Of a stretch of DNA of 64,000 nucleotides, positions 44,675 through 55,336 are shown piece by piece. Source of the DNA: Rachicladosporium sp. CCFEE 5018 (Eukaryota > Ascomycota > Dothideomycetes > Cladosporiales > Cladosporiaceae); NCBI GenBank assembly GCA_002077045.2, contig KZ111145.1, positions 685,514 to 749,513 on the forward strand. Reading direction: 5' to 3'. Every line of letters starts with the position of its first letter. Positions within the stretch are counted from its first letter, which is position 1. A program made the translations under genes and the position numbers. Under the pieces are notes generated by a model. It ran no database searches and was not told the origin of the DNA. It saw only the letters and a list, made by a program, of their open reading frames with translations.

Positions 44675-45828
44675 ATGGCATCTGCTACTAATACAGGGAA
44701 GGGCAAGCCTCTCTATACCCAAATAACGCTCGACCTCCTACTGGTAGTCCTCAGCAAGACCCTCTTCCACCCTTTCATCGCCTGGCTGATTCCCTTGACC
44801 CTTCGCTCCCTCTCCCTTCCACCCACCCACCCACGGATGATCACAGCATATATCTACGCCATCTGCGTCACACTCTTCGCAGTCCTTGCCAGAATCGATG
44901 CCAGATTGGCATGGGGATCGCCACGGGAGATGGACTGGGATCGAGAATGTGTTGTGATCACTGGCGGCTCCGGAGGATTGGGTAGGGTGATTGTGGAGAT
45001 GTTCGCAAGGAAAGGTGTCAGCATCGCAGTGCTCGATGTTGTACCTCCAAGGGCAGTTCAAGGAGAGGAATGGGAGAATGTGCACTTCTACCACTGTGAT
45101 GTGGGCAATATCGAAGCTGTGCAGAAGGTGGCGAAACAGATGGACGCAGATGTACGTAGATCACTCCACCTCCGCTCAGTAAGGCGCCGGCTCATCTCAC
45201 TCATCACCTCTAGTCCCTCCACCCCACTATTCTGCTCAACCTCGCAGCAACCCTTCACCCGTCGCCGCTCCTCTCTCTCCCCGCCTCCCTCATCACCTCG
45301 TCCCTAACCACAAACCTTGCTTCCTCATTCAACACCATCCACACGTTCCTCCCGCACCTTCTCTCCTCTCCAACAGGTGGCACGATTGTAACCCTCTCCT
45401 CCGTCCTGGGTAAACTCGGCGCCGCGAATCTCGCAACCTACACAGCCGCTAAAGCCGGCCAGATCGCATTGCATAACTCCGTGCGGGCTGAGCTAGCCCT
45501 CTCCTCTGCGCCTGCAGGATCGGATAGGATCAGGATGATTCTAGTGACGCCAGGTCAACTAGCTACGCCTTTGTTCGACGGGATTGAGACACCCAACAAT
45601 TTCCTAGGACCAGTGGTTGAGCCCGTAGAGTTGGCGAAGGTTGTTGTGCAGAGGATCTGCGAAGGGAGGAGCGGGGAGATCAGTTTGCCGGTATATGCCA
45701 GCATGATTGGATGGCTGGGCGTGCTGCCGTGGAGCCTACAGAGATTGGCAAGGTGGGCCGCAGGGGTTGATGGGGCGATGGAAGGAGTGGTGCAGAGACG
45801 TGCGAGGGAGAGGGCGAGGGGGCAGTAA
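44675..45828 (+). CDS. membrane-anchored short-chain dehydrogenase/reductase (homeolog B)
   Basis: Two exons, 44675-45151 and 45214-45828, 363 residues. The intron (GTACGT...CACCTCTAG) has a normal GT donor. Two hydrophobic segments precede the Rossmann domain (about 18-47 and 54-74). The domain shows TGGSGGLG (96-103), the adenine-binding acidic CDVG, LSS (221-222), and the catalytic YTAAK (Tyr235, Lys239). The layout matches the ER or lipid-droplet SDR16C/17-beta-HSD11-like group acting on retinoids, sterols or fatty alcohols; the substrate is unknown. Confidence 0.88.
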
Positions 45829-46021
45829 GATGCCTGGGAAAAGGGCTTGAGGAAGACTTTGATGATGCGCATGCATTGCTACCACTTAGACCTAAGATTA
45901 TGATCACTTCTTACGAGCGGCCCACAAGGCTCCATCGATCCCTCCGCCTTCTTTTCCTCCATCTCTCTAATCTCCTCTCTATGCTACTCATAGGACTCCT
46001 CCTCCGCCCTTATCTCGTCTT
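45829..46021. other. SDR 3' flank (B)
   Basis: Short interval, nothing recognised. Confidence 0.4.
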
Positions 46022-46315
46022 CCGTCAATGGCGGTGGCAAACCCCTTCATCCGGCTTCCACGATCTCTCTACCGGTACCTTGGTGCCGTCCAAGCCGCGG
46101 AAATTGTCTTCGGCAACCTGTCTCCCGCAGCATGATCGAACGGTCTTCAGTCTAGGAGGGCTTTGATCAGACGGGGTTCAAGGCCAACCTGCGGTCGGCT
46201 GCAAGAAAGCGAAAGGCGCCGTCGGAGCCTAGGGCGAAGACGTCCATGGGATCGACGGGACGATTTGCGAAGATGCGAAAGAGCTGCGTCTGGGCTTCAG
46301 GGCAAGGCTCGTTGG
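46022..46315 (-). pseudogene. decayed GSDGV/GVDGTK-family copy (B)
   Basis: On the minus strand the family can be followed through at least two frame shifts: QTQLFRIFANRPVDPMDVFA then LGSDGAFRFLAADR, next VGLEPRLIKALLD with a TGA where the family has a codon, then NFRGLDGTKVPVERSWKPDEG. No complete frame remains. The closest relative by motif is 58750-59196 (it shares IDPM...SDG). The homeologous dead copy is at 56650-56910. Confidence 0.7.
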
Positions 46316-47284
46316 CTTGCTGGTTCAAGGCGCTGGTGCTCGACAACTAATCGGATATCTTTGCCACGAGAGAGTGTGACTAGCGAGAGACAGCCAGCGA
46401 GCTTGACAAGTCTTAAGATCTGGATGTAAGGCGAGGTGAGAGAAGTCACATCACTCGCAACCATCTGTGCCGCTGATCTGCAGGCGATCTGTGCAGCCAC
46501 ATCTTGGAAATGTCTCATGGTGACTCATGGTAAGTGAGGCGTGCATTCGACCGGCGACTATCAGCGATACGCCAGCAACCGTATGGTGAAGTGGGCGCCG
46601 AAGCGCGTGAACCGCTTCATCTTTGTCCCTACACATCTAAGGGTATGGAAGATAGTGACCATCCCCCCAGTCGATATGCGGATTGGCGGAATGTTACTCC
46701 GGCCTACCTCCTACTTATCAGGTGTGACCGTGATTTCTGTTTTGGGTTCTGCCGGAGGCTGATGTTCCGCAGGATTCTCTGCGAGGCACATTATTGGGTC
46801 TGACCAGCGTGATAGACTCCGGCTTGCTCGCTCTTGTCGCTGCACGGGAAGACTTTCGACATACCCAAAATGGTAATCCGGCTCCATCCTGTCCGCGCTT
46901 GAGTAGGGCAGAGCCTCTCTACAAGCCTCTCTACACGGGCCCGAGTCTGTTGGTGGTGTAGGAATTGCCAATCATAGATCTCGCGTTGCCGCCTGCGTAG
47001 TGGTGGGCTCAATTATCGGTATGTACGATTGGACGTGAATGCCTCTTTCTGGCTGTTGCCTACGCCTGCGGTACACATTCGTAGCATCAGGCTGAGCGAT
47101 ATCCAATTGACGTCGTAGAGCAAAACAAGGCAAACGAAGGCGTCACGGCGCAACATGGTAGCTGCTGTTACACAGAGTCTAGCAGAACAGATAAACTGGC
47201 AGCGTTGCCCTCCGTTTCGCGCAAAGGCGAGTCATTCGCTAATCATTCTTTCTATCTCTATCTACCTCTACTTTTGTACCGAAC
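46316..47284. other. Intergenic, promoter of the Cys/His-rich gene (B)
   Basis: About 970 bp, no gene. Its 3' half (46930-47120) aligns with A (57140-57290). Confidence 0.4.
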
Positions 47285-47744
47285 ATGACGATCTGTGGTT
47301 GGGACGGTTGTCGGGCCGCCCCTTGTGCTAACAGCGGTTACTGTAATCGACGTAGGTGCCCCGGTCCTTGCACCTGATTTCGCGAGATCCTCATCCCGAT
47401 GTCTAGATAAATGCAGCGCGAATAATTGCAGGAACCGGAAAGTATTCTTCCGCGGTATAGGTCTTGCAGAATCGTGCGGTTTGCGTAAGTTCTCGAAGCC
47501 CACATACCGCTAGAACGCTACTAATCCGTGAACTATCTCAGACAGATGTGAATGGCGCGGATGTCGCTACCAGAAGACCCTCTACAGGAATGAAGAAGGT
47601 CGAGTTATGTACGCACGCTACTGCGGTAATAGTAAGTCCGGAGGAAAGCCCCACACGTAATGCGGTCGTACTGATAAGATCGCAATAGATCACGGCCGTT
47701 ACTACGACGATGACGGTGGAAGCGATTGTTGTGTAGTACAATGA
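47285..47744 (+). CDS. modular Cys/His-rich small protein (homeolog B)
   Basis: Four exons, 47285-47351, 47407-47484, 47542-47631 and 47689-47744; 96 residues. All three introns are phase 1 with GT-AG ends (55, 57 and 57 bp). Each of the first three exons contributes one unit C-x4-C ... C-x(2-3)-H: CGWDGC...YCNRH, CSANNC...SCGLH, CEWRGC...YCGNNH. The next unit starts one residue after each of the first two histidines (HKC, HRC). The last exon is acidic with a CC pair (DDDGGSDCCVVQ). The ligands could bind zinc or form disulfides; there is no signal peptide, so zinc is more likely. The homeolog at 57442-57895 keeps every intron, phase and Cys/His while the residues between have changed greatly. 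I do not know a named family. Confidence 0.7.
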
Positions 47745-48415
47745 AGACATAGTCAAGCTTGGAGTTCTAGAGGCTCCTTGGTCTTAGGGGTGCCTTAGCA
47801 GCAATATGTTAATGTATGGAACGCCTGCCGACTTAGCTCTGTCGGCGAGTGTCCGCAATATCGTCTCGGTCGTTGCTGTTTTGGCTCCGGGCAGGAGTTG
47901 ACCATTCGTAAGCTTCGTAATTTACTGCCCACACTCTTCAGGTCCCTAACGCACACTGCGCTAGCGCAGAGCATCGTGATAACCCTGGTCCCCGCCTTCA
48001 CCGCTACGACTTGAATCGACTGCGCTGTCCTAGCTGAGAGGGAGCAGAGATGCATGAGCCATTGTTAGCGACTCCACCAGAATGGTCGATACAGTAAATG
48101 GCTGGATCGCCGTGACCAGCAGCAGGGTCAGGTACACCCTGCACCAAATGCTTCTCCGCCTTCGAGCGGGTGGACGTGATAAAGATCTGCTGCGCCATTG
48201 CAGGCATGGGCAGCTTGATAGGCGGTTGCCGTTCTTGCTGTGTATTATCGCCATGCTGGCAATCATTGAGCGCTATGTGACGGTGCGATTGCGGCTAGTC
48301 CTCGCCGCGAGAAAAGAAAACTCGTAACGTCGTATGTATGAGTGAATGTGCAGAAGATGCAAATGCTTTACCCACCTTCTCCGTCCCCTCCCTTCCCTTC
48401 CCTTCCCACATCTCA
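47745..48415. other. Intergenic with a conserved minus-strand segment (B)
   Basis: No settled gene. On the minus strand 48040-48130 reads SGGVANNGSCISAPSQLGQ and the A counterpart reads SGGIADNGSCVSAPSQLGQ. The frame breaks soon after in both. The same bases also look like an intron end in B (GCTAACAATGG ... CTCCCTCTCAG). Confidence 0.35.
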
Positions 48416-49211
48416 TCAAAACACAGCCGCCAGCCCACTCCGACTACTCCTCTTACTGAATCGCTTCTTCGTCCCGCCTCCCTCATCATCTACTCCGATT
48501 GCTCCGCCACCTCGATCCTTCCTCAGCATGCCCCTAGTCTGGCTGATCATCGGCGGTACGGCATCGCCGCCGAGCGAGTCCGCGGGGCTGTCTTCGAGTA
48601 GGCTGGAGCCGCCGGAGACAGAGGATTTGGCGGCGGCGATCTCGCGCGCGGACTCGAGCGCTTCGATCCATTCTTGCGTGCTAAACTTTGAGCCTGCTGG
48701 GTCTGAGGTCGTGGCGCGGGGGTCTTCGAACGTGATGTGTTTGTCGCGCTAATGCGGAAGTCAGCACATAAAGTCATGGTTTAGTACTGTCGATCACATG
48801 GAAAGGTCAACTCACAGTATCGACACACCAAGCCGTCAGTCCTTGCGGGTTAGTAAAGCTCCTGAACGAACATCCTGTAGCATGCAGACTGAAGTCCATC
48901 TTCGCTTTCTTCTCCTTACCGCCTGCCGCTGCCATGATCACTCTGGCACTGGATGTGATGAGGACAAGTCGTTCTCGCTTCTTGCTGGCATTGCCACTGA
49001 AGAAGCGTGAAAACTTCGGCTTCTCGGAAGGCGTCCCGGCATCGGCGGTAGTAGCCGGAGTGGATGTATTGACAATGAGATTGCCAAGCTTGAGAATGCG
49101 TTCGTTCGGATGAGTGAGCACTGGCAACCATTCGATGTCGAGCTGACTTGGCGGCGGAAGCTCGGTGATGTTACGCAGATGTCGTGCACCAGGCAGGGCT
49201 GAGGAAGGTGA
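48416..49211 (-). CDS. PDK1-type kinase, 3' part (homeolog B, cut by gap)
   Basis: Exons 48816-49211 (into the gap) and 48416-48748, separated by a 67-bp intron (GTGAGT...GACTTCCGCATTAG). They encode the PH-like C-terminal domain (LDIEWLPVLTHPNERILKLG, RLVLITSSARVIMAAAGG, CVDTV, STQEWIEALESAREIAAAK) and a basic tail ending KRSSRSGLAAVF. The front of the gene is on contig C. Joining 62734-60552, 48921-48816 and 48748-48416 gives 2622 nt, exactly 874 codons including the stop, so B continues into C. Confidence 0.88.
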
Positions 49212-49311
49212 NNNNNNNNNNNNNNNNNNNNNNNNNNNNNNNNNNNNNNNNNNNNNNNNNNNNNNNNNNNNNNNNNNNNNNNNNNNNNNNNNNNNNNNNN
49301 NNNNNNNNNNN
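49212..49311. other. Assembly gap 2 (100 N)
   Basis: Exactly 100 N. The left side ends at the last base of a 290-bp segment shared by B, A2 and C; the right side begins at the first base of the 545-bp kinesin segment. The flanks belong to different homeologs. Confidence 0.95.
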
Positions 49312-50247
49312 GTCGAGACACAAGGCTTCATCCGCCAAGCTGAGCTCGCGCCAACGAATGGGCACAGCGAAGCCGGCGCCCTGCCAGCCGACGCAGACTC
49401 CTCCGACCTCTCCCGTCTGCTCGCCCGACAACAAGAAGAGAACACCCGTCTCCGCAACGACCTCGAAGCCCTGCGCAAATCCTCGCTCTCGCCAGCGCCC
49501 AACGGCGCAACCCACTCCAAGCAACTAGCAGACTTCGACACGATCAAGAAGTCCCTTATGCGCGATTTGCAGAACCGGTGCGAACGTGTCGTCGAGCTGG
49601 AGATCTCGCTGGATTCGACGAGGGAACAGTACAACAGCATATTGCGGAGCTCGAACAGCAAGCAGCAGCAAAAGAAACTCGCATTCCTGGAGCGGAATCT
49701 GGAACAATTGACGCTAGTGCAGCGCCAGCTAGTCGAGCAGAACACGACGCTCAAGAAGGAAGTCGCTATCGCCGAGCGAAAATTGGTGGCGAGAGGCGAG
49801 CGGATCCGTGGCCTCGAAGGGCTCGTCGCAGAATCGCAAGAAAAGCTCATGTTGGCGAATCACAAGTTCGTTCCCCAAGCCCACCATCCTCCCTCCCCTT
49901 GTACCCGTGCTAACGCAATCCCTAGGTTCGAACAACAACTCCTCGCCGTCAAAGACCGCCTCGAAGCCGCCAAGCAGGGCAGCACGCGCGGACTCCCTGG
50001 CTCAAATTCCCTCGCCTTCAGCACCAACGGTAATCTCAACAACGCTTCGCAATTCGGGAGCAATCCTTTCGGCCGCATTGCGAAGCCGCTCCGTGGTGGT
50101 GGGCAAGGTGGCGATGGAGGCGGGAGTGGAATGGTGCCTACATTCGCTGGCCTGGCGGCTGCGAGAGGGCAGGGTGGTGTGCAAGGGAATGGGGAGGGAG
50201 AGGGAGGAGGGAAGAGGGGGAGCTGGTTCTTTAATCAGAGGACGTGA
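49312..50247 (+). CDS. conventional kinesin, 3' part (homeolog A)
   Basis: Tail end of the kinesin whose front is at 17868-20266. Bases 49312-49856 repeat 19722-20266 exactly. New sequence begins at 49857: exon end 49865, 60-bp intron 49866-49925, last exon 49926-50247. The coded tail is Gly-rich and ends GSWFFNQRT, like the B copy. This is not a third kinesin gene. Confidence 0.92.
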   Translation, partial: VETQGFIRQAELAPTNGHSEAGALPADADSSDLSRLLARQQEENTRLRNDLEALRKSSLSPAPNGATHSKQLADFDTIKKSLMRDLQNRCERVVELEISLDSTREQYNSILRSSNSKQQQKKLAFLERNLEQLTLVQRQLVEQNTTLKKEVAIAERKLVARGERIRGLEGLVAESQEKLMLANHKFVPQAHHPPSPCTRANAIPRFEQQLLAVKDRLEAAKQGSTRGLPGSNSLAFSTNGNLNNASQFGSNPFGRIAKPLRGGGQGGDGGGSGMVPTFAGLAAARGQGGVQGNGEGEGGGKRGSWFFNQRT

Positions 50248-50976
50248 GATCGGGAACGACTAAGCGGGATGTGAGGATGAGACTAGAAGCGTGGAATGCC
50301 AGAGGGGAGGGGCTAGTGCTTTTGTATACCCGGTCGCGTTTTGCATGAGTGGATGGGCGGTGTACACAGCTTGCTGGTATGAGGCGCATGGGGCAAAGAT
50401 AGATCGCTCATGATACTATTCGACGAGATCCGGTGAATGGACATGTTTTGGGCTTTGTAGGCTGCGCTCTGTACACCATATCTGCCATACTTCGGTCAAG
50501 CTGCGCATGCCGTGCAACGATTCTGCCATCGGGACCGTGGCGCCTTTGCTCAATCGGCGCCTTTCTGCCTTGCGAGATCTGGGACTGCAGTCGGGGAAGT
50601 AGAACCGCGCTTCGAGCTTGACGATTCAGCCGTAAGCGAGCCGTACGTGCAGCGGCAGAGGCCTTCCCCTCGCTTGATTCGATATCGGCGGCTAATGAGC
50701 AGTCGATCACAGGCTCCGTCTGATCCGATGTAAGGGTGTCGTGTGGAGGGCTGCTTCCCCGGTACCAAGTCTGTAGGCAAGCGCGGTGTTCCTGGCAGGT
50801 GCATTCTTCGATGCAGTGGATGACTCACTGGTTGAGTGTAAGAAGGGTGGTGGGAGAGCGCATTGCATGAGGTGCGCTTGCGGAAGACAAGGTCCTTCTT
50901 CTTATCTGCTCTGACTTGTAGTTCTGCGCTATTCGACGCAGTTGATGGCTATTGCTCTCGTACCTGTTGCCTGAAA
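50248..50976. other. Kinesin 3' flank to small-protein gene (A)
   Basis: 729 bp, no gene. It is 1.7 kb shorter than in B and lacks the secreted Cys-rich pseudogene. Confidence 0.5.
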
Positions 50977-51465
50977 ATGTCCGACCAGTGTACTGTTGAT
51001 AAGAAGCCTGGGGCGCAAGACATCGACCAGAACGAGCAGCGTACCCAAGATCAAGAAGAGCTCTCTCGGAGCCTGAAAGGGCTTCCAGAGGGCCACCGTG
51101 GACTCCTCGCTCTAGGACCCGACGGCGTCTTGCGTTCACTCACAGGCGATCGAGACGTCGTCGGCGCCGTTGGCTTGCGACCTGCCCTCATCGAGGCCTT
51201 GCTAGACCGGGGTCCTTTCTCACAGGAAGCAGAGGACAAGTACCGCGAGGTTGACGGTACGAAAGTCCCTGTAGAAATGTGGTGGAAGCCGGATAGATCC
51301 ATCCTTCCTCTCGCATTGACTGAAGCCGAGATAAAGGAGGAAGAAGATTTTGCCGCCTTACACAGTGATGAGATCAAGGAAGTGGAAGAGAAGAGAGCGG
51401 CAGGTCTACTGGAACCTTGCGGCCCTCTCATCAGGAGCGACCATAAATTCGGGCCTAAGGTTTAA
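50977..51465 (+). CDS. small GSDGV/GVDGTK-family protein (homeolog A)
   Basis: 162 residues. An upstream ATG in frame (50863) adds 38 residues, but the start at 50977 (MSDQCTVDKK) matches the B copy and is preferred. Core: LLALGPDGVLRSLTGDRDVV, LRPALIEALLDRGPF, VDGTKVPVEMWWKPD. Compared with 40300-40788 it has many replacements (about one residue in six), more than the flanking enzymes show. Confidence 0.8.
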   Translation: MSDQCTVDKKPGAQDIDQNEQRTQDQEELSRSLKGLPEGHRGLLALGPDGVLRSLTGDRDVVGAVGLRPALIEALLDRGPFSQEAEDKYREVDGTKVPVEMWWKPDRSILPLALTEAEIKEEEDFAALHSDEIKEVEEKRAAGLLEPCGPLIRSDHKFGPKV

Positions 51466-51743
51466 ATGGTCCGCATGCTCAACCAGTTGGGGTACGCCTC
51501 ATCGATACTGACTATGTGTACAGTCGGCAGGAGGGAAGCAAGTTCGTGTGAGCTGTGTGCACGAGCGATATTGCGGCGAATCGAGACGTCATCCGGGGGT
51601 CCATTGAGGATGATCGTAGAGTGTCGTTGCGGGTGACGATGTTCAATACTCGCGCAAGTTCTTCGCGACGCTAGTGGCCAGCTTTTTGCGCAAGCAGATA
51701 ACGGGACGTTTTGTATTAGGTAGCGTTTGTACAACCGCCCTGT

Positions 51744-54620
51744 CTATGACTCCGTCAAGCTACGCAACCGCGTCGCTATCCTGTTCAAGGGTATCGTAGC
51801 GCCCTTGCTCATTACCGCACTGCCATCTACCTCACCTTCACCACTCTGACTCCTGTCAAGGATCCCCTCAACCCGCTCAATCACTGAGTCCAGCAAGCGC
51901 GGCCCCGCGTGCTTGAGGTACAGCCACCTCAATTCCTCTTGCAGGTCTTGCATACCTGGGAGGAGCGCGGCTGGGCTCCTGGCTCTCAGTGCAGCGATAG
52001 CCCCGATGACGAACCCGCTAGCGCGAAGGAATGTGCGCTCATTGTACAATGCGCTGGGGCGCTTGCTGCCTTCCTGCCCAGCTAGGGGCTCGTAGCCAGC
52101 TTCGTTGAAGTACGGCTCGGGCACCAGCACAAGTCCGAGGATCGAAACAATGACCTGCAGCAGCGTGCTTTTGCTGGAATTCCAGCCCTCGGTCTTCGCG
52201 CCGCTCTCCCAGGTACCGAGCAGGCTGAGGCAAATTTTGCCTGTCTCGTAAAGGTTCGGGTTCACGCCTCCAGTACCGCCTAGGCCGCTCTCGCCAGACC
52301 AGGAGTGGAAGTGCGCTTGTGGTGGGGCGTGAGGGTAGTCTGTCGGGAGGTAGAAGTCTATGATGAAGGGTGCGGAGGCGTAGGGCGTGCCGAGGGGTCC
52401 GATGAAGAGCACTCGGAAGAGATCAAGGCGGGAGTCCCATGAGCGGACGTAGACACCTTGTGGTAGAGCGTCGGGGGAGGAGAGGATGCGGTGTTCTTTG
52501 CCAATGCGTTTCGTAGTTGCTGGATTGCTGGTTGAGGGTTGGGTGGCGAAATTATGGCTGACTGGTATTGGGGTGGAGAGAATGAGGTAAGATGGCGGGT
52601 CATTTGAGGAGGCGGGTTTAGTGGGATGGGTGTCGTGTGCTTGGATGCTGTGCACTCCGTTTGATGCATCAGGTCCGTTTATCGTAACAGTCAGAGGCAC
52701 TGCTGGTGGTAGGTCCCCTTCCGGAATGTCAGTGTCGACGTCAACGCCTCCTTCATCTGACTCCCAATCTTCGTTTTCAGCTTCATCGATGTCCATGGGG
52801 TCGCCGTTTTCATCCTGGTACACCGCCTCCTCTTCATCGGTCACCTCCTCCGCATCGTCGCCATCGGAGTCAGTGTCCATGTCCCAGTCAGAGTCCTCTT
52901 CATCTGTATCATCTTCGCCACCGTCGTCCAGCACATCGGTCCCATCGGAGCGAATCACGACATGGACATGTTCTCGTTGCAGTGCAATATCTCGGACTTC
53001 GTCAGAAAGACCAAGGCGAATGAGAAGCAATCCGTCTAGTCGAGTGTCAACCACCTCGCCCAGCCAACAGACATCGCTTGGGCCTCGTGACAGATTGCGG
53101 TATACGTCACCAGAGTCAAGCAGAACGACATCGCCTCGCCGTACATTGAGCTCTGCAGCCGCGTCAAGATCGTACAAGCTCACCTCGGCAGTGTCGCCGG
53201 TAGCGGTTGCAACTACAGCCTCGATCATCTCTGCCACGTCACCGTCCTCGGTGATGGTGTCCGGTTGAGTGTAGGCGACGCTAGCATCTGGACACCACCG
53301 GATAACGGCCATTCGCTCGGATGCCTTGACGGATTGTATGATGCCGACCCGGTCTGCTCTAGACAGGCCGTCGACCTTGCTCGAAGCCAGTGTGTGCGCA
53401 GCTTCGCCGGGCCAAGCGGCATGCTCGTCGTCGATCGCGGTGTCTGGTATCAGCGCTATTGAGGGCTCCGTAGTGATACTCAGATCTTGCCATTGTATTG
53501 AGACTGTCGCAGACACCGATGATACTTCGAAAACATTCATGTCATAACCCAGTGTGTCTTGCCGAGGTATACGCTCGATCTTGCCGACTGTGCTCGCACC
53601 GTCGTACTTCACTGCTGCACCAGCGAGATCGCGGAAGCGCACCCGAAGACCCATGGTGATCTCTATCTCAGAATTTGACACCGTAGGGACGTCCATAGAT
53701 GCCGCTGGTTTGCGGCTCCGGTCGTATACTTTGAAGTGGTCCGACTCAAACTCGTCGCGTTCCAGTACATTCGGTGGCTCATGATGCTCAATCGAGCCCA
53801 CCAGCCGCTCCGAGACCCATCCCACTTCGATGCTGACGGGTCTCGAAGAAACGACTGTGCCGACGGGCGGCACATTTGCATTGTATCTGCCGAACTTCCA
53901 GACTCCAGTGCGTAGATTTGCCTTCTTCGTTTTCACAACGTCTCCAATGCGAGGCAGTTCAGGAGCTTGACTGAGCAGTTCCACAACTTCCTCGTCGACC
54001 TCGACGACGCTGTTGTCGGTGAGACGGAGTGACAAGTGGCATGACATGGAAAGAACTTTGCCCAGCCACCCTTTGTAGACGATCATATCATCCTCCGCCG
54101 GTGACTCTTCGTACAGTAGCTCAGCCACAGGCACGTCCAGAAGGTGTGGCAGTTGTTTCGACACTCTCACTAGATCTGTGCTATCATCGAAGGTCGAGAG
54201 TGACATGAGAGATTTCCCATTCGACTTTACAGTTGCAGTGCCCATGGGCTGTAGCGAACATCGGGAGTTGACGTTGATGACCACTCCGCTCTCCGTTGAT
54301 CCAGGTCCCCTCATGACGACGTCGCCAACGTAGAGCTGTCGATGAAGGATCTCGAGCTCGACTTCCCGGATGAGCTCCACCCGATCAGTCCGAACCCAAC
54401 GGATCAGAACAGTGCCTTGAGGTGGTACGCCATCCAGAGAGAACTTTCGCCAGACTGCGCCCGAAAATGCTTTTCTTCCGATAGGATCCTCCTCCTGCAT
54501 GAAGGGTCCGGGCAGGTGCGTGTCGACATCTTGGACTGTACGCTCAACGGTGGCGATGGAACCAGGCTGTCGAATCGAACCCTTCTTGGCGACGATGTCC
54601 TCGGTGCAGAGCAAGACCAT
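51744..54620 (-). CDS. UBE2O-like giant ubiquitin-conjugating enzyme (homeolog A)
   Basis: 958 residues, one exon, colinear with 41067-43943. Catalytic motif GKICLSLLGTWES is unchanged. Differences cluster in the linker between the acidic region and the E2 core (about 655-700) and at the very N-terminus (MVLLCTED instead of MAMLCTED). Function as for the B copy. Confidence 0.9.
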   Translation of the reverse strand: MVLLCTEDIVAKKGSIRQPGSIATVERTVQDVDTHLPGPFMQEEDPIGRKAFSGAVWRKFSLDGVPPQGTVLIRWVRTDRVELIREVELEILHRQLYVGDVVMRGPGSTESGVVINVNSRCSLQPMGTATVKSNGKSLMSLSTFDDSTDLVRVSKQLPHLLDVPVAELLYEESPAEDDMIVYKGWLGKVLSMSCHLSLRLTDNSVVEVDEEVVELLSQAPELPRIGDVVKTKKANLRTGVWKFGRYNANVPPVGTVVSSRPVSIEVGWVSERLVGSIEHHEPPNVLERDEFESDHFKVYDRSRKPAASMDVPTVSNSEIEITMGLRVRFRDLAGAAVKYDGASTVGKIERIPRQDTLGYDMNVFEVSSVSATVSIQWQDLSITTEPSIALIPDTAIDDEHAAWPGEAAHTLASSKVDGLSRADRVGIIQSVKASERMAVIRWCPDASVAYTQPDTITEDGDVAEMIEAVVATATGDTAEVSLYDLDAAAELNVRRGDVVLLDSGDVYRNLSRGPSDVCWLGEVVDTRLDGLLLIRLGLSDEVRDIALQREHVHVVIRSDGTDVLDDGGEDDTDEEDSDWDMDTDSDGDDAEEVTDEEEAVYQDENGDPMDIDEAENEDWESDEGGVDVDTDIPEGDLPPAVPLTVTINGPDASNGVHSIQAHDTHPTKPASSNDPPSYLILSTPIPVSHNFATQPSTSNPATTKRIGKEHRILSSPDALPQGVYVRSWDSRLDLFRVLFIGPLGTPYASAPFIIDFYLPTDYPHAPPQAHFHSWSGESGLGGTGGVNPNLYETGKICLSLLGTWESGAKTEGWNSSKSTLLQVIVSILGLVLVPEPYFNEAGYEPLAGQEGSKRPSALYNERTFLRASGFVIGAIAALRARSPAALLPGMQDLQEELRWLYLKHAGPRLLDSVIERVEGILDRSQSGEGEVDGSAVMSKGATIPLNRIATRLRSLTES

Positions 54621-55336
54621 GTTGTCGAGCTAAAGATGTCCGGAGCGATAAGAATGTCGGCAAATGCACAACGTAAAGGGTTGTGATTGCGAGCTGAGGT
54701 TGAGGCAACAAGGCCGTGGTGACTGAACTCGCAGTGATAGAGAAGCAGTCTTCACTATTCGATCGCGGTGACAGACATGTAAGGGTTGGTCTAATCGTAT
54801 GGTCAGTCTTGGCCGGGATGGTGTTCTTCGATGTATTGAATGTGAAAGGGAAAGAATCGCTCAGAAGGAAATGCGCTCAAGACATATGCTGCTGGGTAGT
54901 GTACAGGACAGCAGGTGTTGAAATGTTCAAGTTGCCGGCAACTGTTTCCAGGGTTTTGATTGGCTGGAACGACATCGCCTCTAAGAATATAGTGAACGTA
55001 GGAATATTCTCCTAGTCTACAGCGTCCATCAAGACATCGTAGCGGCTTGTAGGACTGGTCAGGAAGAGACCGTAGACCGAAGCTGGATCAGCATACATCT
55101 CGGCATGATTCCAACGGATGACACGGACAGAACGAAGCCAAACCGACAACACCCAGAGCAGCTAGAAGAAATTGTCCCTGCAGTCCTCTCGGATCTGTTG
55201 CTGCTCGAAAGATTCAACTAGGCAACCGAACGGAAGCAAGTCCCAACGGTCGGAGCTGGCAGTGCAGATACTGCCCCCCAGGCACACTGTGCGGCTTATA
55301 GGACACGCCACCGTCGCTGACTGCTGAACAGCGAGC
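54621..55336. other. Divergent promoter UBE2O-like / SDR (A)
   Basis: 716 bp, no gene; strongly diverged from B apart from short blocks. Confidence 0.5.

Noticed and set aside
17868..50247. Three kinesin genes in the window
   Set aside because: The third piece repeats the last 545 bp of the first exactly and completes it; only two genes exist.
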